64,000 bases of DNA from Pseudomonas sp. N040. GTDB taxonomy: Bacteria > Pseudomonadota > Gammaproteobacteria > Pseudomonadales > Pseudomonadaceae. The notes under the pieces are model-generated. The model saw nothing but the letters and a program-made list of their open reading frames with translations. It made no database searches and was not told the origin of the DNA. Shown here piece by piece: positions 52,200 through 63,876 of the stretch. The DNA lies in assembly GCF_015637705.1 (NCBI RefSeq), contig NZ_JADOBE010000009.1, positions 62,001-126,000 on the forward strand. Reading direction: 5' to 3'. Numbering within the stretch: position 1 is the first letter of the stretch; each line of letters opens with the position of its first letter. A program made the translations under genes and the position numbers.

Positions 52200-52570
52200 G
52201 CCATGGCCGGTCTCGCCATGGCGATCTGGAGCGCATGAGGCGGCACTCTGTTTGCCGGCGTTGCGGCAAGCCTGACGGTGGGTGCTGTGCAGATTACCTG
52301 GCCTGTTAGCAGTCGGACCTATTGATAGGGCACTTGAACACTTTCATTTCGGGCCCGCAGCAGACGTCCATATCAGTAGTGGCGCCTGTAGGAGCGTCGC
52401 CCCGACGCGAGCTTTTGCCGTCCATCGCGGCGAGGGCGCCGCTCCTACCTCAAGGGCCGAATCTATAACGCTGTCCCGTCTGCTTCGCTTGCACTGTTCA
52501 ACGGCCTGTTAAACTGCCCGCCTCAAGCGCAGCAGGTTGCGCAGTGAATTCCGCTTGTGGAGCCGCATCA
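52200..52570. other. Intergenic region with REP element
   Basis: The 371-bp gap between the hydrolase and the oxidase contains the REP palindrome at 52388-52448. I see no gene elsewhere in it. It marks the right edge of the accessory block. Confidence 0.5.
52388..52448. repeat. Pseudomonas REP-type palindrome
   Basis: GTAGGAGCG (52388-52396) and CGCTCCTAC (52440-52448) form the outer arms of a typical Pseudomonas repetitive extragenic palindrome, with GC-rich inner sequence (CGACGCGAGC, ATCGCGGCGAG). Confidence 0.75.
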
Positions 52571-53938
52571 ATGCCCTTTACCCGCAGACAAGTGATTGCC
52601 GGCCTGGCCGGGCTGGGTGTGGCCGGGCTCGGTGCGGGTGGCGTGCGTTACTGGCTGGGCCGCTCTTCCGGGCCCGGTCACGATTACCAGCTGATCGCTG
52701 CCCCGCTGGATGTCGAACTGGTTGCCGGCCATGCAACGCCGGCCTGGGCTTACGGCGGGCAGGTGCCGGGGCTGGAGTTGCGCTGTCGGCAGGGCGAGCG
52801 TTTGCGGGTGCGCCTTATCAACCAGCTCAGCGAGCCCACCACCATTCACTGGCACGGCATTCGTCTGCCGATCGAGATGGATGGTGTGCCCTATGTCTCG
52901 CAGCTGCCGGTTTTGCCGGGTGAATATTTCGACTATTCGTTTGTTGTGCAGGATGCCGGCACCTTCTGGTATCACCCGCACTTGTCCAGCAGTGAACAGT
53001 TGGGCCGCGGTCTGGTCGGGCCGCTGATTGTCGAGGAGCGTGAGCCGGCTGGTTTTCTGCATGAACGTACCCTGGCGCTGAAGACCTGGGCGGTCGATGA
53101 GCAGGGTGCTTTCAGCGCGTTCAGCGTGCCGCGGGAAGCGGCACGCGGCGGCACGCCGGGGCGTCTGTCCACGGTGAATGGCGAGCATGCCGCGCGCATC
53201 GAGCTGCCGGCTGGGCAGGTGGTACGCCTGCGCCTGATCAATCTGGACAGCACAGTGACCTATCGGCTGAATCTGCCGGGTGCCGAGGCGCGCATCTATG
53301 CGCTGGACGGCCAGCCGGTGACGCCGCGCCAGTTGGGCAAGGACTACTGGCTGGGGCCGGGCATGCGCCTCGATCTGGCGCTGAAGGTGCCAGCAGCCGG
53401 CATCGAGCTGGCCTTGCGCAATGGACCATTGAGATTGGCAACCCTGGTCAGTCAGGCAAGTGTCGAGCCTGTGGCGGATTGGCCACCAGCCTTGCCGGCC
53501 AATCCGCTGGCGGAGCCGGATCTGGCCGTAGCCGAAACCCTGCGCTTCAACTTCGAGTGGGCCGCGGCGTTGTCGGAGAATCTCGACCAGGGCGCCGCCT
53601 ACAAGCTCTGGCAGATCAATGGCCAGGCCTGGGATATCGCCGACAAGACCTGTGCCGATCGACCGATTGCACGCCTGCAGCTGGGCCGGCATTACATCTT
53701 CGAGCTGCGCAACATGACCCAGTATCAGCACCCGATACATTTGCATGGCATGGCGTTCAAGGTGCTGGATTCCGATCGCAAGACGATCATCCCGTACTTC
53801 ACCGACACCTATCTGCTGGGCAAGAACGAGCGTGCCCGCATAGCGCTTGTCGCGGATAATCCGGGCATCTGGATGTTCCATTGCCATGTCATCGACCATA
53901 TGGAAACCGGGCTGATGGCGGCCATCGAGGTGGCTTGA
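52571..53938 (+). CDS. Multicopper oxidase, Tat-exported
   Basis: A 455-residue laccase-like periplasmic oxidase. The start MPFTRRQVIAGLAG is a twin-arginine signal. All four copper motifs are present: H93-W-H95, H135-P-H137, H387-P-I-H-L-H392 and H437-C438-H439 with M444 as the likely axial T1 ligand. Substrates may be Cu(I), metals or phenols. It precedes tadA, as the PA3768-like oxidase does in P. aeruginosa, marking the return to core order. Confidence 0.9.
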   Translation: MPFTRRQVIAGLAGLGVAGLGAGGVRYWLGRSSGPGHDYQLIAAPLDVELVAGHATPAWAYGGQVPGLELRCRQGERLRVRLINQLSEPTTIHWHGIRLPIEMDGVPYVSQLPVLPGEYFDYSFVVQDAGTFWYHPHLSSSEQLGRGLVGPLIVEEREPAGFLHERTLALKTWAVDEQGAFSAFSVPREAARGGTPGRLSTVNGEHAARIELPAGQVVRLRLINLDSTVTYRLNLPGAEARIYALDGQPVTPRQLGKDYWLGPGMRLDLALKVPAAGIELALRNGPLRLATLVSQASVEPVADWPPALPANPLAEPDLAVAETLRFNFEWAAALSENLDQGAAYKLWQINGQAWDIADKTCADRPIARLQLGRHYIFELRNMTQYQHPIHLHGMAFKVLDSDRKTIIPYFTDTYLLGKNERARIALVADNPGIWMFHCHVIDHMETGLMAAIEVA

Positions 53939-53954
53939 TGGGCGGGCGGAGCAG

Positions 53955-54020
53955 GGTGGATAACGGCATAGCCTTATCCACCAATGGACTGGTGGAAAAT
54001 CGCTGCGCGAGTTTTCCACC
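53955..54020. repeat. Tandem short hairpin repeats before tadA
   Basis: Two hairpins lie side by side: GGTGGATAA (53955-53963) with TTATCCACC (53974-53982), and GGTGGAAAA (53991-53999) with TTTTCCACC (54012-54020). The second resembles the element at 16517-16544. They end six bases before the tadA start and may influence its translation or end oxidase transcription. Confidence 0.6.
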
Positions 54021-54026
54021 CTACGG

Positions 54027-54521
54027 ATGGAATGGATGAAAAAGCCTCAGATCATCGACCGCTCGCGAGACGAGCATTTCATGCAACTGGCCCTGCAGCA
54101 GGCCCGGCTGGGCGCGCAACTGGGCGAGGTGCCGGTCGGCGCGCTGCTGGTACAGGCGGGTGAGGTGGTCGGTGCGGGGTACAACTGCCCGATCAGCAGT
54201 CATGACCCGAGTGCCCATGCGGAAATGGTGGCGATCCGTGCGGCGGCGCAGGGTGTGCGCAACTACCGGCTGCCGGGCAGCACTCTGTACGTCACCCTCG
54301 AACCCTGCAGCATGTGCGCCGGGTTGATCGTGCACTCGCGGATTGCCCGGGTGGTCTACGGCACCACTGAGCCGAAGGCCGGGGTGGTAGTCAGTCGTGG
54401 CGAGTTCTTTGCCCAGGATTTCCTCAACCACCGGGTGCTGGTGGAGGGCGGGGTGCTGGCCGAGGAGTGCGCGGCAGCGCTGCGTGAGTTCTTCAAGGAA
54501 CGCAGGCGTAGGTTGGGTTGA
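54027..54521 (+). CDS. tadA: tRNA-specific adenosine deaminase TadA
   Basis: Deaminates A34 to inosine in tRNA-Arg(ACG). The 164-residue product has the zinc and catalytic residues H64 and E66 (HAEM), C94 and C97 (EPCSMC), and the substrate loop ISSHDPSAH. The start may be ATG 54027 or 54036. The last two codons and the stop lie inside a dispersed inverted repeat (54510-54607), so the extreme C-terminus has been set by the repeat. Confidence 0.94.
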   Translation: MEWMKKPQIIDRSRDEHFMQLALQQARLGAQLGEVPVGALLVQAGEVVGAGYNCPISSHDPSAHAEMVAIRAAAQGVRNYRLPGSTLYVTLEPCSMCAGLIVHSRIARVVYGTTEPKAGVVVSRGEFFAQDFLNHRVLVEGGVLAEECAAALREFFKERRRRLG

Positions 54522-54607
54522 GCCCCGCGAAGCCCGACATGGCAATGCCGCAGACCAGCACCATCCGCTCTTGTTGGGCTTCGGCGCTGCGCGCCTCAAC
54601 CCAACCT
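54510..54607. repeat. 98-bp dispersed inverted-repeat element
   Basis: AGGTTGGGTTGAG (54510-54522) and CTCAACCCAACCT (54595-54607) are perfect 13-bp inverted arms, with inner arms around GCGAAGCCCGACA and TGTTGGGCTTCG. This type is common in Pseudomonas genomes. It overlaps the 3' end of tadA and lies just beyond the 3' end of mltF. Confidence 0.75.
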
Positions 54608-54629
54608 GCCATCTGGTTTTCCAACCGCG

Positions 54630-56159
<1,530 letters not shown>

Positions 56160-56189
56160 TCACGGGTGCCGATCGGGGGGGCTTTAGGC

Positions 56190-56195
56190 TAGAAT
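56190..56195 (+). promoter_or_regulatory. purL promoter -10 box
   Basis: TAGAAT lies 39 bases before the purL start. The -35 region is weak (TGCCGA near 56167). The element sits in the 138-bp gap shared with the divergent mltF. Confidence 0.45.
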
Positions 56196-56234
56196 GCGCA
56201 ACTTTCCAGTACATCCCCCGAGGCTGTTCCGACG

Positions 56235-59200
56235 ATGTTGATTTTGCGCGGCGCCCCCGCTCTTTCTGCCTTTCGCCATGGCAAACTGCTCGAGCAACTG
56301 ACCAGCAAGGTTCCCGGTGTCACCGGGCTGTATGCCGAGTTTGCGCATTTTGCCGATCTCGCCGGCGATTTGCCTGATGCTGAACGGCAGGTGCTGGACC
56401 GGTTGCTCAGGTACGGCCCGAGTGTGCCGGTACAGGAGCCGACGGGACGCCTGTTTCTGGTGCTGCCGCGCTTCGGCACCATTTCGCCGTGGTCGAGCAA
56501 GGCCAGCGATATCGCCCGCAACTGTGGCCTGGCCAAAGTGCTGCGCCTGGAACGCGGAATTGCCTATTACGTTGCCGGCGAATTCGGCGAGGCTGACAGC
56601 CAGGCGGTTGCTGCCGTGCTGCATGACCGCATGACCCAGGTGGTGCTGGCTGACCTGCAGCAGGCAGCCGGGCTGTTCAGCCATGCTCAGCCCCGACCGC
56701 TGCGGGTGGTGGATGTACTGGGTGGTGGGCGCGCGGCGCTCGAGCAGGCCAATGCCGAGCTGGGCCTGGCGCTGGCCGAAGACGAAATCGACTATCTGGT
56801 GCAGAGCTTTGGCGAGTTGGGGCGCAATCCGCACGACATCGAACTGATGATGTTTGCCCAGGCCAACTCCGAGCACTGTCGGCACAAGATCTTCAATGCC
56901 AGCTGGGACATCGACGGCGAGAATCAGGAAAAGTCGCTGTTCGGCATGATCAAGAACACCCACGAACTGCATCGCGAAGGTGTGTTGTCAGCCTACAAGG
57001 ACAATGCCGCGGTGATCGTCGGCAATGTCGCCGGGCGCTTCTATCCGAATCCGCAGACCCGCGAATACAGCGCCAGTCAGGAAGCGGTGCATATCCTGAT
57101 GAAGGTGGAAACGCATAACCACCCGACGGCGATTGCACCGTTTCCGGGTGCCTCCACCGGCTCCGGTGGCGAGATCCGTGACGAAGGTGCCACCGGTCGC
57201 GGCGCCAAGCCAAAAGCCGGTCTGGTCGGTTTCAGCGTGTCCAACCTGAATATCCCGGGCTTCGTGCAGCCGTGGGAAAAGCCCTATGGCAAGCCAGAGC
57301 GCATTGTCACCGCGCTGGACATCATGCTCGATGGCCCGCTGGGTGGCGCAGCGTTCAACAACGAATTTGGCCGTCCGGCGCTGACCGGTTACTTCCGTAC
57401 CTTCGAGCAGAGCATCAGCACGCCGCGTGGCGATGAAGTGCGTGGCTATCACAAGCCGATCATGCTCGCCGGCGGCATGGGCAATATCCGCGAAGACCAT
57501 GTGCAGAAAGCCGAGATCAGTGTGGGCGGCAAGCTCATCGTGCTCGGTGGCCCGGCCATGCTGATCGGGCTGGGCGGGGGCGCTGCTTCCTCGATGGCCA
57601 CCGGTGCCAGTTCGGCGGATCTGGATTTTGCTTCGGTACAGCGCGACAACCCGGAAATGGAACGCCGCTGTCAGGAAGTCATCGACCGCTGCTGGCAGCT
57701 GGGCGAGAACAACCCGATCAAATTCATCCATGACGTCGGTGCCGGCGGCCTGTCCAATGCCTTCCCGGAACTGGTCAACGATGCCGGTCGCGGCGGACGC
57801 TTCGAACTGCGCAACGTGCCGAATGACGAACCGGGCATGGCGCCACTGGAAATCTGGTGCAACGAGTCGCAAGAGCGCTATGTGCTGTCCGTCGATGCGG
57901 CGGACCTGGAGCAGTTCAAGGCCATCTGCGAGCGTGAGCGCTGCCCGTTTGCCGTGGTCGGCGAGGCCACAGCAGAGCCGCAGCTGACCGTGGCCGACAG
58001 TCATTTCGGCAACAACGCGGTAGATATGCCGCTCAACGTGCTGCTCGGCAAGGCCCCGCGCATGCACCGCAGCGCGGTGCGCGAAGCCGAACTGGGCGAT
58101 GATTTTGTCGCCAGTCAGGTCGAGCTTGGCGAGGCAGTGTCGCGCGTGCTCAGTCACCCGGCCGTGGCCAGCAAGAACTTCCTGATCACCATCGGTGATC
58201 GCAGCATTACCGGACTGGTCGCCCGCGATCAGATGGTCGGTCCCTGGCAGGTACCAGTGGCGGATTGCGCGGTCACCGCCGCCAGTTTCGACGTGTATAC
58301 CGGCGAAGCCATGGCCATGGGCGAGCGCACCCCACTGGCGCTGCTGGATGCGGCAGCTTCCGGGCGCATGGCGATCGGCGAGACGTTGACCAACATCGCC
58401 GCCGCGCGCATCGAGAAGATCTCCGACATCAAGCTGTCGGCCAACTGGATGGCGGCAGCCGGGCACCCGGGTGAAGACGCCCGCCTGTATGACACGGTGC
58501 AAGCGGTCGGCATGCAGCTGTGTCCGGAGCTGGGGATCACCATCCCGGTGGGCAAGGATTCGATGTCAATGAAGACCCGCTGGCAGGATGCGGGCGAAGA
58601 CAAGAGCGTCACCTCGCCACTGTCACTGATCGTTTCCGGTTTTGCTCCGGTGACCGACATCCGTCAGACGCTGACGCCGCAACTGGTGCTGGACAAGGGC
58701 GAAACCGATCTGGTGCTGATCGACCTCGGCCGTGGGCAAAACCGCATGGGTGCCTCGATTCTGGCGCAGGTCTACAGCAAGCTCGGTCAGCAGGTGCCGG
58801 ATGTCGATGACGCCGAGGACCTCAAGGCGTTTTTCGCGGTAATCCAGGGCTTGAATGCCGACAGCAAATTGCTGGCCTACCACGACCGCTCCGACGGTGG
58901 CCTGCTGGCGACCGTCCTGGAAATGGCGTTTGCCGGGCATTGCGGGCTGGACCTGTGCCTCGACCCGCTGGCGAGTGCCGGCGACGAACTTGCCGCGGTG
59001 CTGTTCAACGAAGAGCTGGGCGCGGTGATCCAGGTGCGCCAGGACGATACCGAGGAAATTCTTTCCCAGTTCAGTGCGGCGGGTCTGGGCGACTGCGTGT
59101 CGGTGGTCGGTCAGCCGGTGAATGGCGAGGATGTGAGCATTCGCTTTGCCGATGCCGTGGTGTTCAGCGCCGAGCGGCGCCTGCTGCAACGCGAGTGGAG

Positions 59201-60131
59201 TCAGACCAGCTACCGCATGCAGCGTCTGCGCGACAACGTGCGCTGTGCCGACCAGGAGTTCGAGGGGCTGCTCGACGAGCGCAATCCGGGGCTGTCGGTC
59301 AAGCTGTCCTTCGACGTCAATCAGGACATTGCGGCGCCCTACATCAAGACCGGTGTGCGCCCGCAGGTTGCCATCCTGCGCGAGCAGGGGGTCAACGGCC
59401 AGGTGGAAATGGCGGCGGCGTTCGACCGTGCCGGCTTCAGCGCCGTGGATGTACACATGAGTGACATTCTCAGCGGTCGCGTAGAGCTCGAACAGTTCAA
59501 GGGCATGGTGGCCTGTGGCGGCTTTTCCTACGGCGACGTGCTCGGTGCCGGCGAGGGTTGGGCCAAGTCGGTGCTGTTCAACAACCGTGCCCGCGATGCC
59601 TTCCAGACGTTCTTCGAACGCAGGGACAGCTTTGCCCTTGGCGTCTGCAACGGCTGCCAGATGATGTCCAACCTGCACGAGTTGATCCCCGGCAGCGAAG
59701 CCTGGCCGCACTTCGTGCGCAACCGCTCGGAGCAGTTCGAGGCGCGGGTGGCCATGGTCCAGGTGCAGGAGTCGGCGTCGATCTTCCTGCGCGGCATGGC
59801 CGGTTCGCGCCTGCCGATCGCCATCGCTCACGGCGAAGGGCATGCCGAGTTCGAAAGCGCCGAGGCACTGCTCGAGGCGGACCTGTCCGGCAGCGTGGCG
59901 CTGCGTTTCATCGACAACCACGGCAAGGTCACTGAAACCTATCCGGCCAACCCCAACGGGTCGCCGCGCGGGATTACCGGGCTGTGCAACAAGGATGGTC
60001 GCGTGACCATCATGATGCCGCACCCGGAACGGGTATTCCGTGCCGTGCAGAACTCCTGGCAGCCGGCGGGCTGGCAGGAAGATGGCGGCTGGCTGCGCAT
60101 GTTCCGCAATGCGCGGGTGTGGGTGGAGTGA
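56235..60131 (+). CDS. purL: Phosphoribosylformylglycinamidine synthase (FGAM synthase)
   Basis: The single-chain large FGAR amidotransferase of purine synthesis, 1298 residues. The N-terminal PurS-like region is followed by two AIR synthase-like halves ([34 protein letters not shown]) and a C-terminal class I glutaminase with the nucleophile in [10 protein letters not shown] and HGEGHAEF. The tail [13 protein letters not shown] is typical. The length matches gammaproteobacterial PurL. Confidence 0.97.
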   Translation: MLILRGAPALSAFRHGKLLEQLTSKVPGVTGLYAEFAHFADLAGDLPDAERQVLDRLLRYGPSVPVQEPTGRLFLVLPRFGTISPWSSKASDIARNCGLAKVLRLERGIAYYVAGEFGEADSQAVAAVLHDRMTQVVLADLQQAAGLFSHAQPRPLRVVDVLGGGRAALEQANAELGLALAEDEIDYLVQSFGELGRNPHDIELMMFAQANSEHCRHKIFNASWDIDGENQEKSLFGMIKNTHELHREGVLSAYKDNAAVIVGNVAGRFYPNPQTREYSASQEAVHILMKVETHNHPTAIAPFPGASTGSGGEIRDEGATGRGAKPKAGLVGFSVSNLNIPGFVQPWEKPYGKPERIVTALDIMLDGPLGGAAFNNEFGRPALTGYFRTFEQSISTPRGDEVRGYHKPIMLAGGMGNIREDHVQKAEISVGGKLIVLGGPAMLIGLGGGAASSMATGASSADLDFASVQRDNPEMERRCQEVIDRCWQLGENNPIKFIHDVGAGGLSNAFPELVNDAGRGGRFELRNVPNDEPGMAPLEIWCNESQERYVLSVDAADLEQFKAICERERCPFAVVGEATAEPQLTVADSHFGNNAVDMPLNVLLGKAPRMHRSAVREAELGDDFVASQVELGEAVSRVLSHPAVASKNFLITIGDRSITGLVARDQMVGPWQVPVADCAVTAASFDVYTGEAMAMGERTPLALLDAAASGRMAIGETLTNIAAARIEKISDIKLSANWMAAAGHPGEDARLYDTVQAVGMQLCPELGITIPVGKDSMSMKTRWQDAGEDKSVTSPLSLIVSGFAPVTDIRQTLTPQLVLDKGETDLVLIDLGRGQNRMGASILAQVYSKLGQQVPDVDDAEDLKAFFAVIQGLNADSKLLAYHDRSDGGLLATVLEMAFAGHCGLDLCLDPLASAGDELAAVLFNEELGAVIQVRQDDTEEILSQFSAAGLGDCVSVVGQPVNGEDVSIRFADAVVFSAERRLLQREWSQTSYRMQRLRDNVRCADQEFEGLLDERNPGLSVKLSFDVNQDIAAPYIKTGVRPQVAILREQGVNGQVEMAAAFDRAGFSAVDVHMSDILSGRVELEQFKGMVACGGFSYGDVLGAGEGWAKSVLFNNRARDAFQTFFERRDSFALGVCNGCQMMSNLHELIPGSEAWPHFVRNRSEQFEARVAMVQVQESASIFLRGMAGSRLPIAIAHGEGHAEFESAEALLEADLSGSVALRFIDNHGKVTETYPANPNGSPRGITGLCNKDGRVTIMMPHPERVFRAVQNSWQPAGWQEDGGWLRMFRNARVWVE

Positions 60132-60147
60132 CCGGCGACAGGCGCCA

Positions 60148-60426
60148 ATGAAGCGTCCGCTCGTTCCCCCTGCCGAGGTGCTGCCCGAGGTTCGCCAGGT
60201 TCAGCCTGGCGACGTGCTGCGGCTGTGTGGCTGCGGGTATTCCGCGCAACTTCCCGACTGTCCGGCAGATTGTGTCGGTGGCTTGCGCCTGCAGGTACAG
60301 CGTCAGCAGCACCTGTTGCTGTGCCGCTGCGGTAAGTCGCGGCGCCTACCGTACTGCGATGGCAGTCATCAGCCAGAGACGCCCGGTTTCTCGAGCAGAT
60401 TCCGGCGTTTTTTCGGTCTGCAGTAG
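60148..60426 (+). CDS. CDGSH-type iron-sulfur protein with one degenerate motif
   Basis: A 92-residue protein with a full CDGSH motif, C59-x-C61, S64, P68, C70 and H74 (CRCGKSRRLPYCDGSH), which binds a labile [2Fe-2S] cluster by three Cys and one His. An upstream copy (C27-x-C29, S32, P36, C38) keeps the spacing but reads PADC where DGSH is expected. It starts 17 bases after purL and may be co-transcribed. Its role is unknown; the family is linked to redox or iron handling. Confidence 0.75.
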   Translation: MKRPLVPPAEVLPEVRQVQPGDVLRLCGCGYSAQLPDCPADCVGGLRLQVQRQQHLLLCRCGKSRRLPYCDGSHQPETPGFSSRFRRFFGLQ

Positions 60427-60568
60427 TTGTCCGGGCCGTTCGCGCCCGCCCCGTTTGAGCCGAGATTGCATTTTTGTGCAGTGAATCACGCCAAGTTTGC
60501 CGTGTCAGGCTGGCGTGCACGCTGCTTTTGGTGCAGACAAGTGGTTGGCGCCAATGGATCGACGGCGG

Positions 60569-60596
60569 TTTGCGCGTGCCCGGAGAGTGCTAGGAT
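60569..60596 (+). promoter_or_regulatory. Candidate promoter of the diguanylate cyclase gene
   Basis: TTTGCG (60569-60574) and TAGGAT (60591-60596) are separated by 16 bp, 40 bases before the chosen start. No other feature was seen in 60427-60636. Confidence 0.4.
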
Positions 60597-60636
60597 TGCG
60601 CAACCCTTTCGCCCGCCCGCCCAATTCAGGCAGCCC

Positions 60637-62253
60637 ATGCTCGAGCAAGCCTCTCCCAGCCGTGATCGACTCAAGCGCCACTTTGCCCGACGGGTCATTC
60701 ACCAGGCGCGGCTGACGCTGGAAGTGTGGCAACGCCTGCAGCGTGGTTCCTGGAATGCGCTGGAAATGGGCGAGCTGGTCGAGAGCAACCTGCTGCTGCT
60801 GCGTTATGCCGAGCGTTTCGAACAGGCCGAACACCGCCAGCTGGCTCAGGGCATCCATGCCTGCCTGGTGGCCGTTGCGGAGAATCGTGGGCGACTCAAC
60901 AGCGAGCTGATTGCCGGGCTCAATCTGCTGATGCAGCGCCTGTCGCGCACCGGCCTGCGGCACAATGACCAGCTTGAAGAAGTCCTGCTGCCGGCGCTGC
61001 GCAAACCCATTTATGTGGCGCTGCAGGATCATCAGCAAGCCGCGCGGCTGTGCCTGCAATTGCAGTCGTACGGCCTGCTTACGCAGGCATTTGACACCAT
61101 CAATGGCTTTCGTGACGCCATGGCCGAACGACATCCCGCGGCTATCGTGCTGGACATCAACTTTGCCGGTAGCGGGTGTGGTCTGCAGCTGGCGGAACAG
61201 TTGCACAAAAGCACCACCGGAAAATTGCCGTTGCTGTTTTTCAGCCAGCAGGATGCCGATACGACTACTCGTCTGAGCGCGGTGCGCGCAGGCGGGCAGG
61301 CGTTTTTCATCGGTTCGCTGGAGGCCTCCAACCTGCTCGAACGCATCGAGCAGTTGACCTATATCGGCCATTACGAACCTTACCGGGTGCTGGTGATCGA
61401 TGACTCGCTAGCCCAGGCCGCTTTCACCGAGCGCATGCTCAACAGTGCCGGCATTGTCACCCGCATCCTGACCAAGCCGGATCAGGCCATGACCGTGCTG
61501 GCCGACTTCCAGCCGGATCTGATCATCCTCGACATGTACATGCCTGGTTGCAGCGGCCCGGAGCTGGCCAAGGTGATTCGGCACAATGATCGCTATGTCA
61601 GCGTGCCGATCATCTATCTGTCGGCTGAGGACGATCTCGACAAGCAGCTGGAGGCCATGGGTGAGGGTGGCGACGATTTCCTGACCAAGCCGATCAAGCA
61701 GCGTCACCTGGTTGCCACCGTGCGCCGGAGGGTTGCCAGGGCGCGCCGCCTGCACGGGCTGATGGTGCGTGACAGCCTCAGCGGGCTGTACAACCACACG
61801 CATATCCTGCAGTTGCTCGAGGATGCCTGCCTGCGTGCGCGGCGTAGCGCGCAGCCGTTGAGCTTCGCCATGCTGGACATCGACTTCTTCAAGAAAGTCA
61901 ACGATACCTACGGTCACCCCATGGGCGATCGCGTCATCAAAAGCCTCGCACTGTTTCTCAAGCAGCGCCTGCGCAAGTCCGACTTTATCGGCCGTTACGG
62001 TGGCGAGGAGTTTGCTGTGGTGCTGCCTGACACGGATGCACCCACTGCAAAGAAAGTCATCGAAGATATTCGCCAGCGCTTTGCGGAAATCCTGCATCCG
62101 GCGCAACCGCAGGATTTGTTCTGCACTTTCAGTTGCGGCATCGCCGAGCTGTATGCCGATGACGATGGCAAAGCCCTCTCCAGAAAAGCCGATCAGGCCC
62201 TGTACAGCGCCAAACAGGCCGGGCGTAACCGCACCACGGTGTTCCCCAGCTGA
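60637..62253 (+). CDS. Two-receiver diguanylate cyclase (REC-REC-GGDEF)
   Basis: A 538-residue c-di-GMP synthase. The N-terminal helical region (1-110) is unassigned. Receiver 1 (about 125-240) has D163 in VLDINF but a weaker pattern. Receiver 2 (about 250-365) has VIDD, phospho-acceptor D299 (IILDMYMPG) and K351. The GGDEF domain (380-535) has GGEEF at 455-459 and an intact inhibitory RxxD (R446-D449). So it should be active and feedback-inhibited. I chose the ATG at 60637; longer in-frame starts run into the upstream gap. Confidence 0.88.
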   Translation: MLEQASPSRDRLKRHFARRVIHQARLTLEVWQRLQRGSWNALEMGELVESNLLLLRYAERFEQAEHRQLAQGIHACLVAVAENRGRLNSELIAGLNLLMQRLSRTGLRHNDQLEEVLLPALRKPIYVALQDHQQAARLCLQLQSYGLLTQAFDTINGFRDAMAERHPAAIVLDINFAGSGCGLQLAEQLHKSTTGKLPLLFFSQQDADTTTRLSAVRAGGQAFFIGSLEASNLLERIEQLTYIGHYEPYRVLVIDDSLAQAAFTERMLNSAGIVTRILTKPDQAMTVLADFQPDLIILDMYMPGCSGPELAKVIRHNDRYVSVPIIYLSAEDDLDKQLEAMGEGGDDFLTKPIKQRHLVATVRRRVARARRLHGLMVRDSLSGLYNHTHILQLLEDACLRARRSAQPLSFAMLDIDFFKKVNDTYGHPMGDRVIKSLALFLKQRLRKSDFIGRYGGEEFAVVLPDTDAPTAKKVIEDIRQRFAEILHPAQPQDLFCTFSCGIAELYADDDGKALSRKADQALYSAKQAGRNRTTVFPS

Positions 62254-62445
62254 ACCAGTGCTTGCCGGCGAGCCGGTTACTCCGGTGTTCAGCCTGCTGC
62301 CACATGGAGCAGCTTTCTGCGACGGCGGGTAGCTGACGGCTGGTTGCGAGCGCTGCTGTGCCTGGGGCCGCACGCTGGTCGGGAGGCCTGATGCTCAATC
62401 CACGACTGCAGCAACCGGCGCTGCGCTCGTAACCCGGGAGGTTGC

Positions 62446-62769
62446 ATGTACAAGCTGTGCTTCTATGTGCCGGACAGCCATCTGCAGGCGGTCAAGCAGG
62501 CGGTATTTGCTGCCGGTGGGGGTCTGCTCGGCAACTACGACAGTTGCTGCTGGCAAACCCTGGGCCAGGGCCAGTTTCGCCCGCTGTCCGGCAGCCAGCC
62601 GTTCATTGGCCAGGCCGGCCAGCTGGAGCAGGTGGCGGAATGGAAGGTCGAGCTGGTGGTGGCGGATGAGCTGCTCGCAGCGGTGGTGCAGGCGTTGAAC
62701 GCTGCCCATCCCTACGAAACGCCTGCTTTTGATGTCTGCCGGCTGGTGGATTTGCCGCTGCCGGAGTGA
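62446..62769 (+). CDS. NIF3/YqfO-like domain protein
   Basis: A 107-residue protein corresponding to the isolated CutA/PII-like insert domain of NIF3/YqfO proteins: YKLCFYVPDSHLQAV at the start and HPYETPAFDVCRL at the end. GGGAGG precedes the start. The function is unknown. The 192-bp gap before it shows no further feature. Confidence 0.75.
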   Translation: MYKLCFYVPDSHLQAVKQAVFAAGGGLLGNYDSCCWQTLGQGQFRPLSGSQPFIGQAGQLEQVAEWKVELVVADELLAAVVQALNAAHPYETPAFDVCRLVDLPLPE

Positions 62770-62787
62770 GCTTGTGGTCCTGCCAGA

Positions 62788-63303
62788 TCAGGGCCTGATT
62801 TCGATCAGCGTGCCGTCCTTCACCAGATTCCAGACCTCACGCATGTCGGCATTCTTCAGGGCGATACAACCATTGGTCCAGTCGAGGGTATGGAAGTACC
62901 ACTCCGGATATTCCTCATCCACCGGCGTGCCGTGCAGCATGATCATGCCGCCCGGCGCCAGGCCTTTGGCCGTGGCCGCCGCGCGGTCACGCGCGTTGGG
63001 GTAGGAAATGTGCATGGACAGGTTGTAGTTCTGGCTGGTCTTGCGCCAGTCAATCCAGTAGAAGCCTTCGGGCGTGCGATTGTCGCCCTCGCGAAACTTT
63101 GGCCCCCTGGGTTGCTTGCCCAGCGAGACCCGGTAGGACTTGAGCACTTCGCCCCGGTGCAGCAGCTGCAGCTGGTGCTCCGACTTGATTACCAGCACCT
63201 TGTCGACTGGCTTGCCGCCCAGGGTGGGGCTGGCATTGGCGCTGGCGATGGCAGCAGGGGACAGGCAGAAAACAACCAGCAGACAGCGAATAAGCAGGTA
63301 CAT
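62788..63303 (-). CDS. L,D-transpeptidase (YkuD domain), exported
   Basis: A 171-residue periplasmic enzyme that cross-links or trims peptidoglycan, or anchors proteins. A signal peptide spans about 1-24 (MYLLIRCLLVVFCLSPAAIA). The YkuD motif includes H124 (MLHGTP) and the nucleophile C146 (WTNGCIALKNADM). I chose the ATG at 63303, with AAGGG upstream, over an in-frame TTG. Confidence 0.9.
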   Translation of the reverse strand: MYLLIRCLLVVFCLSPAAIASANASPTLGGKPVDKVLVIKSEHQLQLLHRGEVLKSYRVSLGKQPRGPKFREGDNRTPEGFYWIDWRKTSQNYNLSMHISYPNARDRAAATAKGLAPGGMIMLHGTPVDEEYPEWYFHTLDWTNGCIALKNADMREVWNLVKDGTLIEIRP

Positions 63304-63324
63304 CCGGAACCCTTCAGGCAAGCG

Positions 63325-63876
63325 TCAGACTTTCTTGTGAGCCGACCGCGGGGCGATCGGCTCGTTGCGCAACGGGTAGACATCGGCCAGCCGGTCAGCG
63401 AAGAAGTATTCTAAGGTACGCCCGATGGTCGGGAAAGCCAGCTCTGACCAAGGGATGTCCGCTTCGTCGAACAGCCTGACTTCCAGGCTCTCGGCACCGG
63501 CGGCAAAGTCGAGGTCGGTCAACTGGGCGCGAAACAGCATGTACACCTGGTTGATGTGTGGCAGGTCGAACAGGGTGTACAGCTGCAGGTCGTGGACCCT
63601 GGCGCAGGCTTCCTCCAGGGTTTCCCGCATGGCGGCCTCGACGATGGTCTCACCGTTTTCCATGAACCCCGCGGGCAGCGTCCACAGCCCGTATCGGGGC
63701 TGGATCGCGCGCCGGCACAGGAGGACCTGCCTGCCCCAGACGGGCAGGCAGCCGGCGACGATGCGCGGATTCTGGTAGTGAATGGTCTGGCACTGGTCAC
63801 AGACATGGCGCAGGCGATTGTCGCCGTGCGGAACTTTCTGGCTGACCGGGCTGCCACACAGACTGCAATAGTTCAT
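63325..63876 (-). CDS. NUDIX hydrolase with N-terminal zinc ribbon
   Basis: A 183-residue protein. The zinc ribbon is C4/C7 and C26/C29 (YCSLCG, CDQCQ). The Nudix box at 70-92 fits GX5EX7REUXEEXGU (GFMENGE, RETLEEACA). The zinc ribbon suggests a NudC-like or ADP-ribose/NAD-type pyrophosphatase; the substrate is not certain. The ATG at 63876 follows AGGAG. It lies upstream of the L,D-transpeptidase on the same strand. Confidence 0.87.
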   Translation of the reverse strand: MNYCSLCGSPVSQKVPHGDNRLRHVCDQCQTIHYQNPRIVAGCLPVWGRQVLLCRRAIQPRYGLWTLPAGFMENGETIVEAAMRETLEEACARVHDLQLYTLFDLPHINQVYMLFRAQLTDLDFAAGAESLEVRLFDEADIPWSELAFPTIGRTLEYFFADRLADVYPLRNEPIAPRSAHKKV

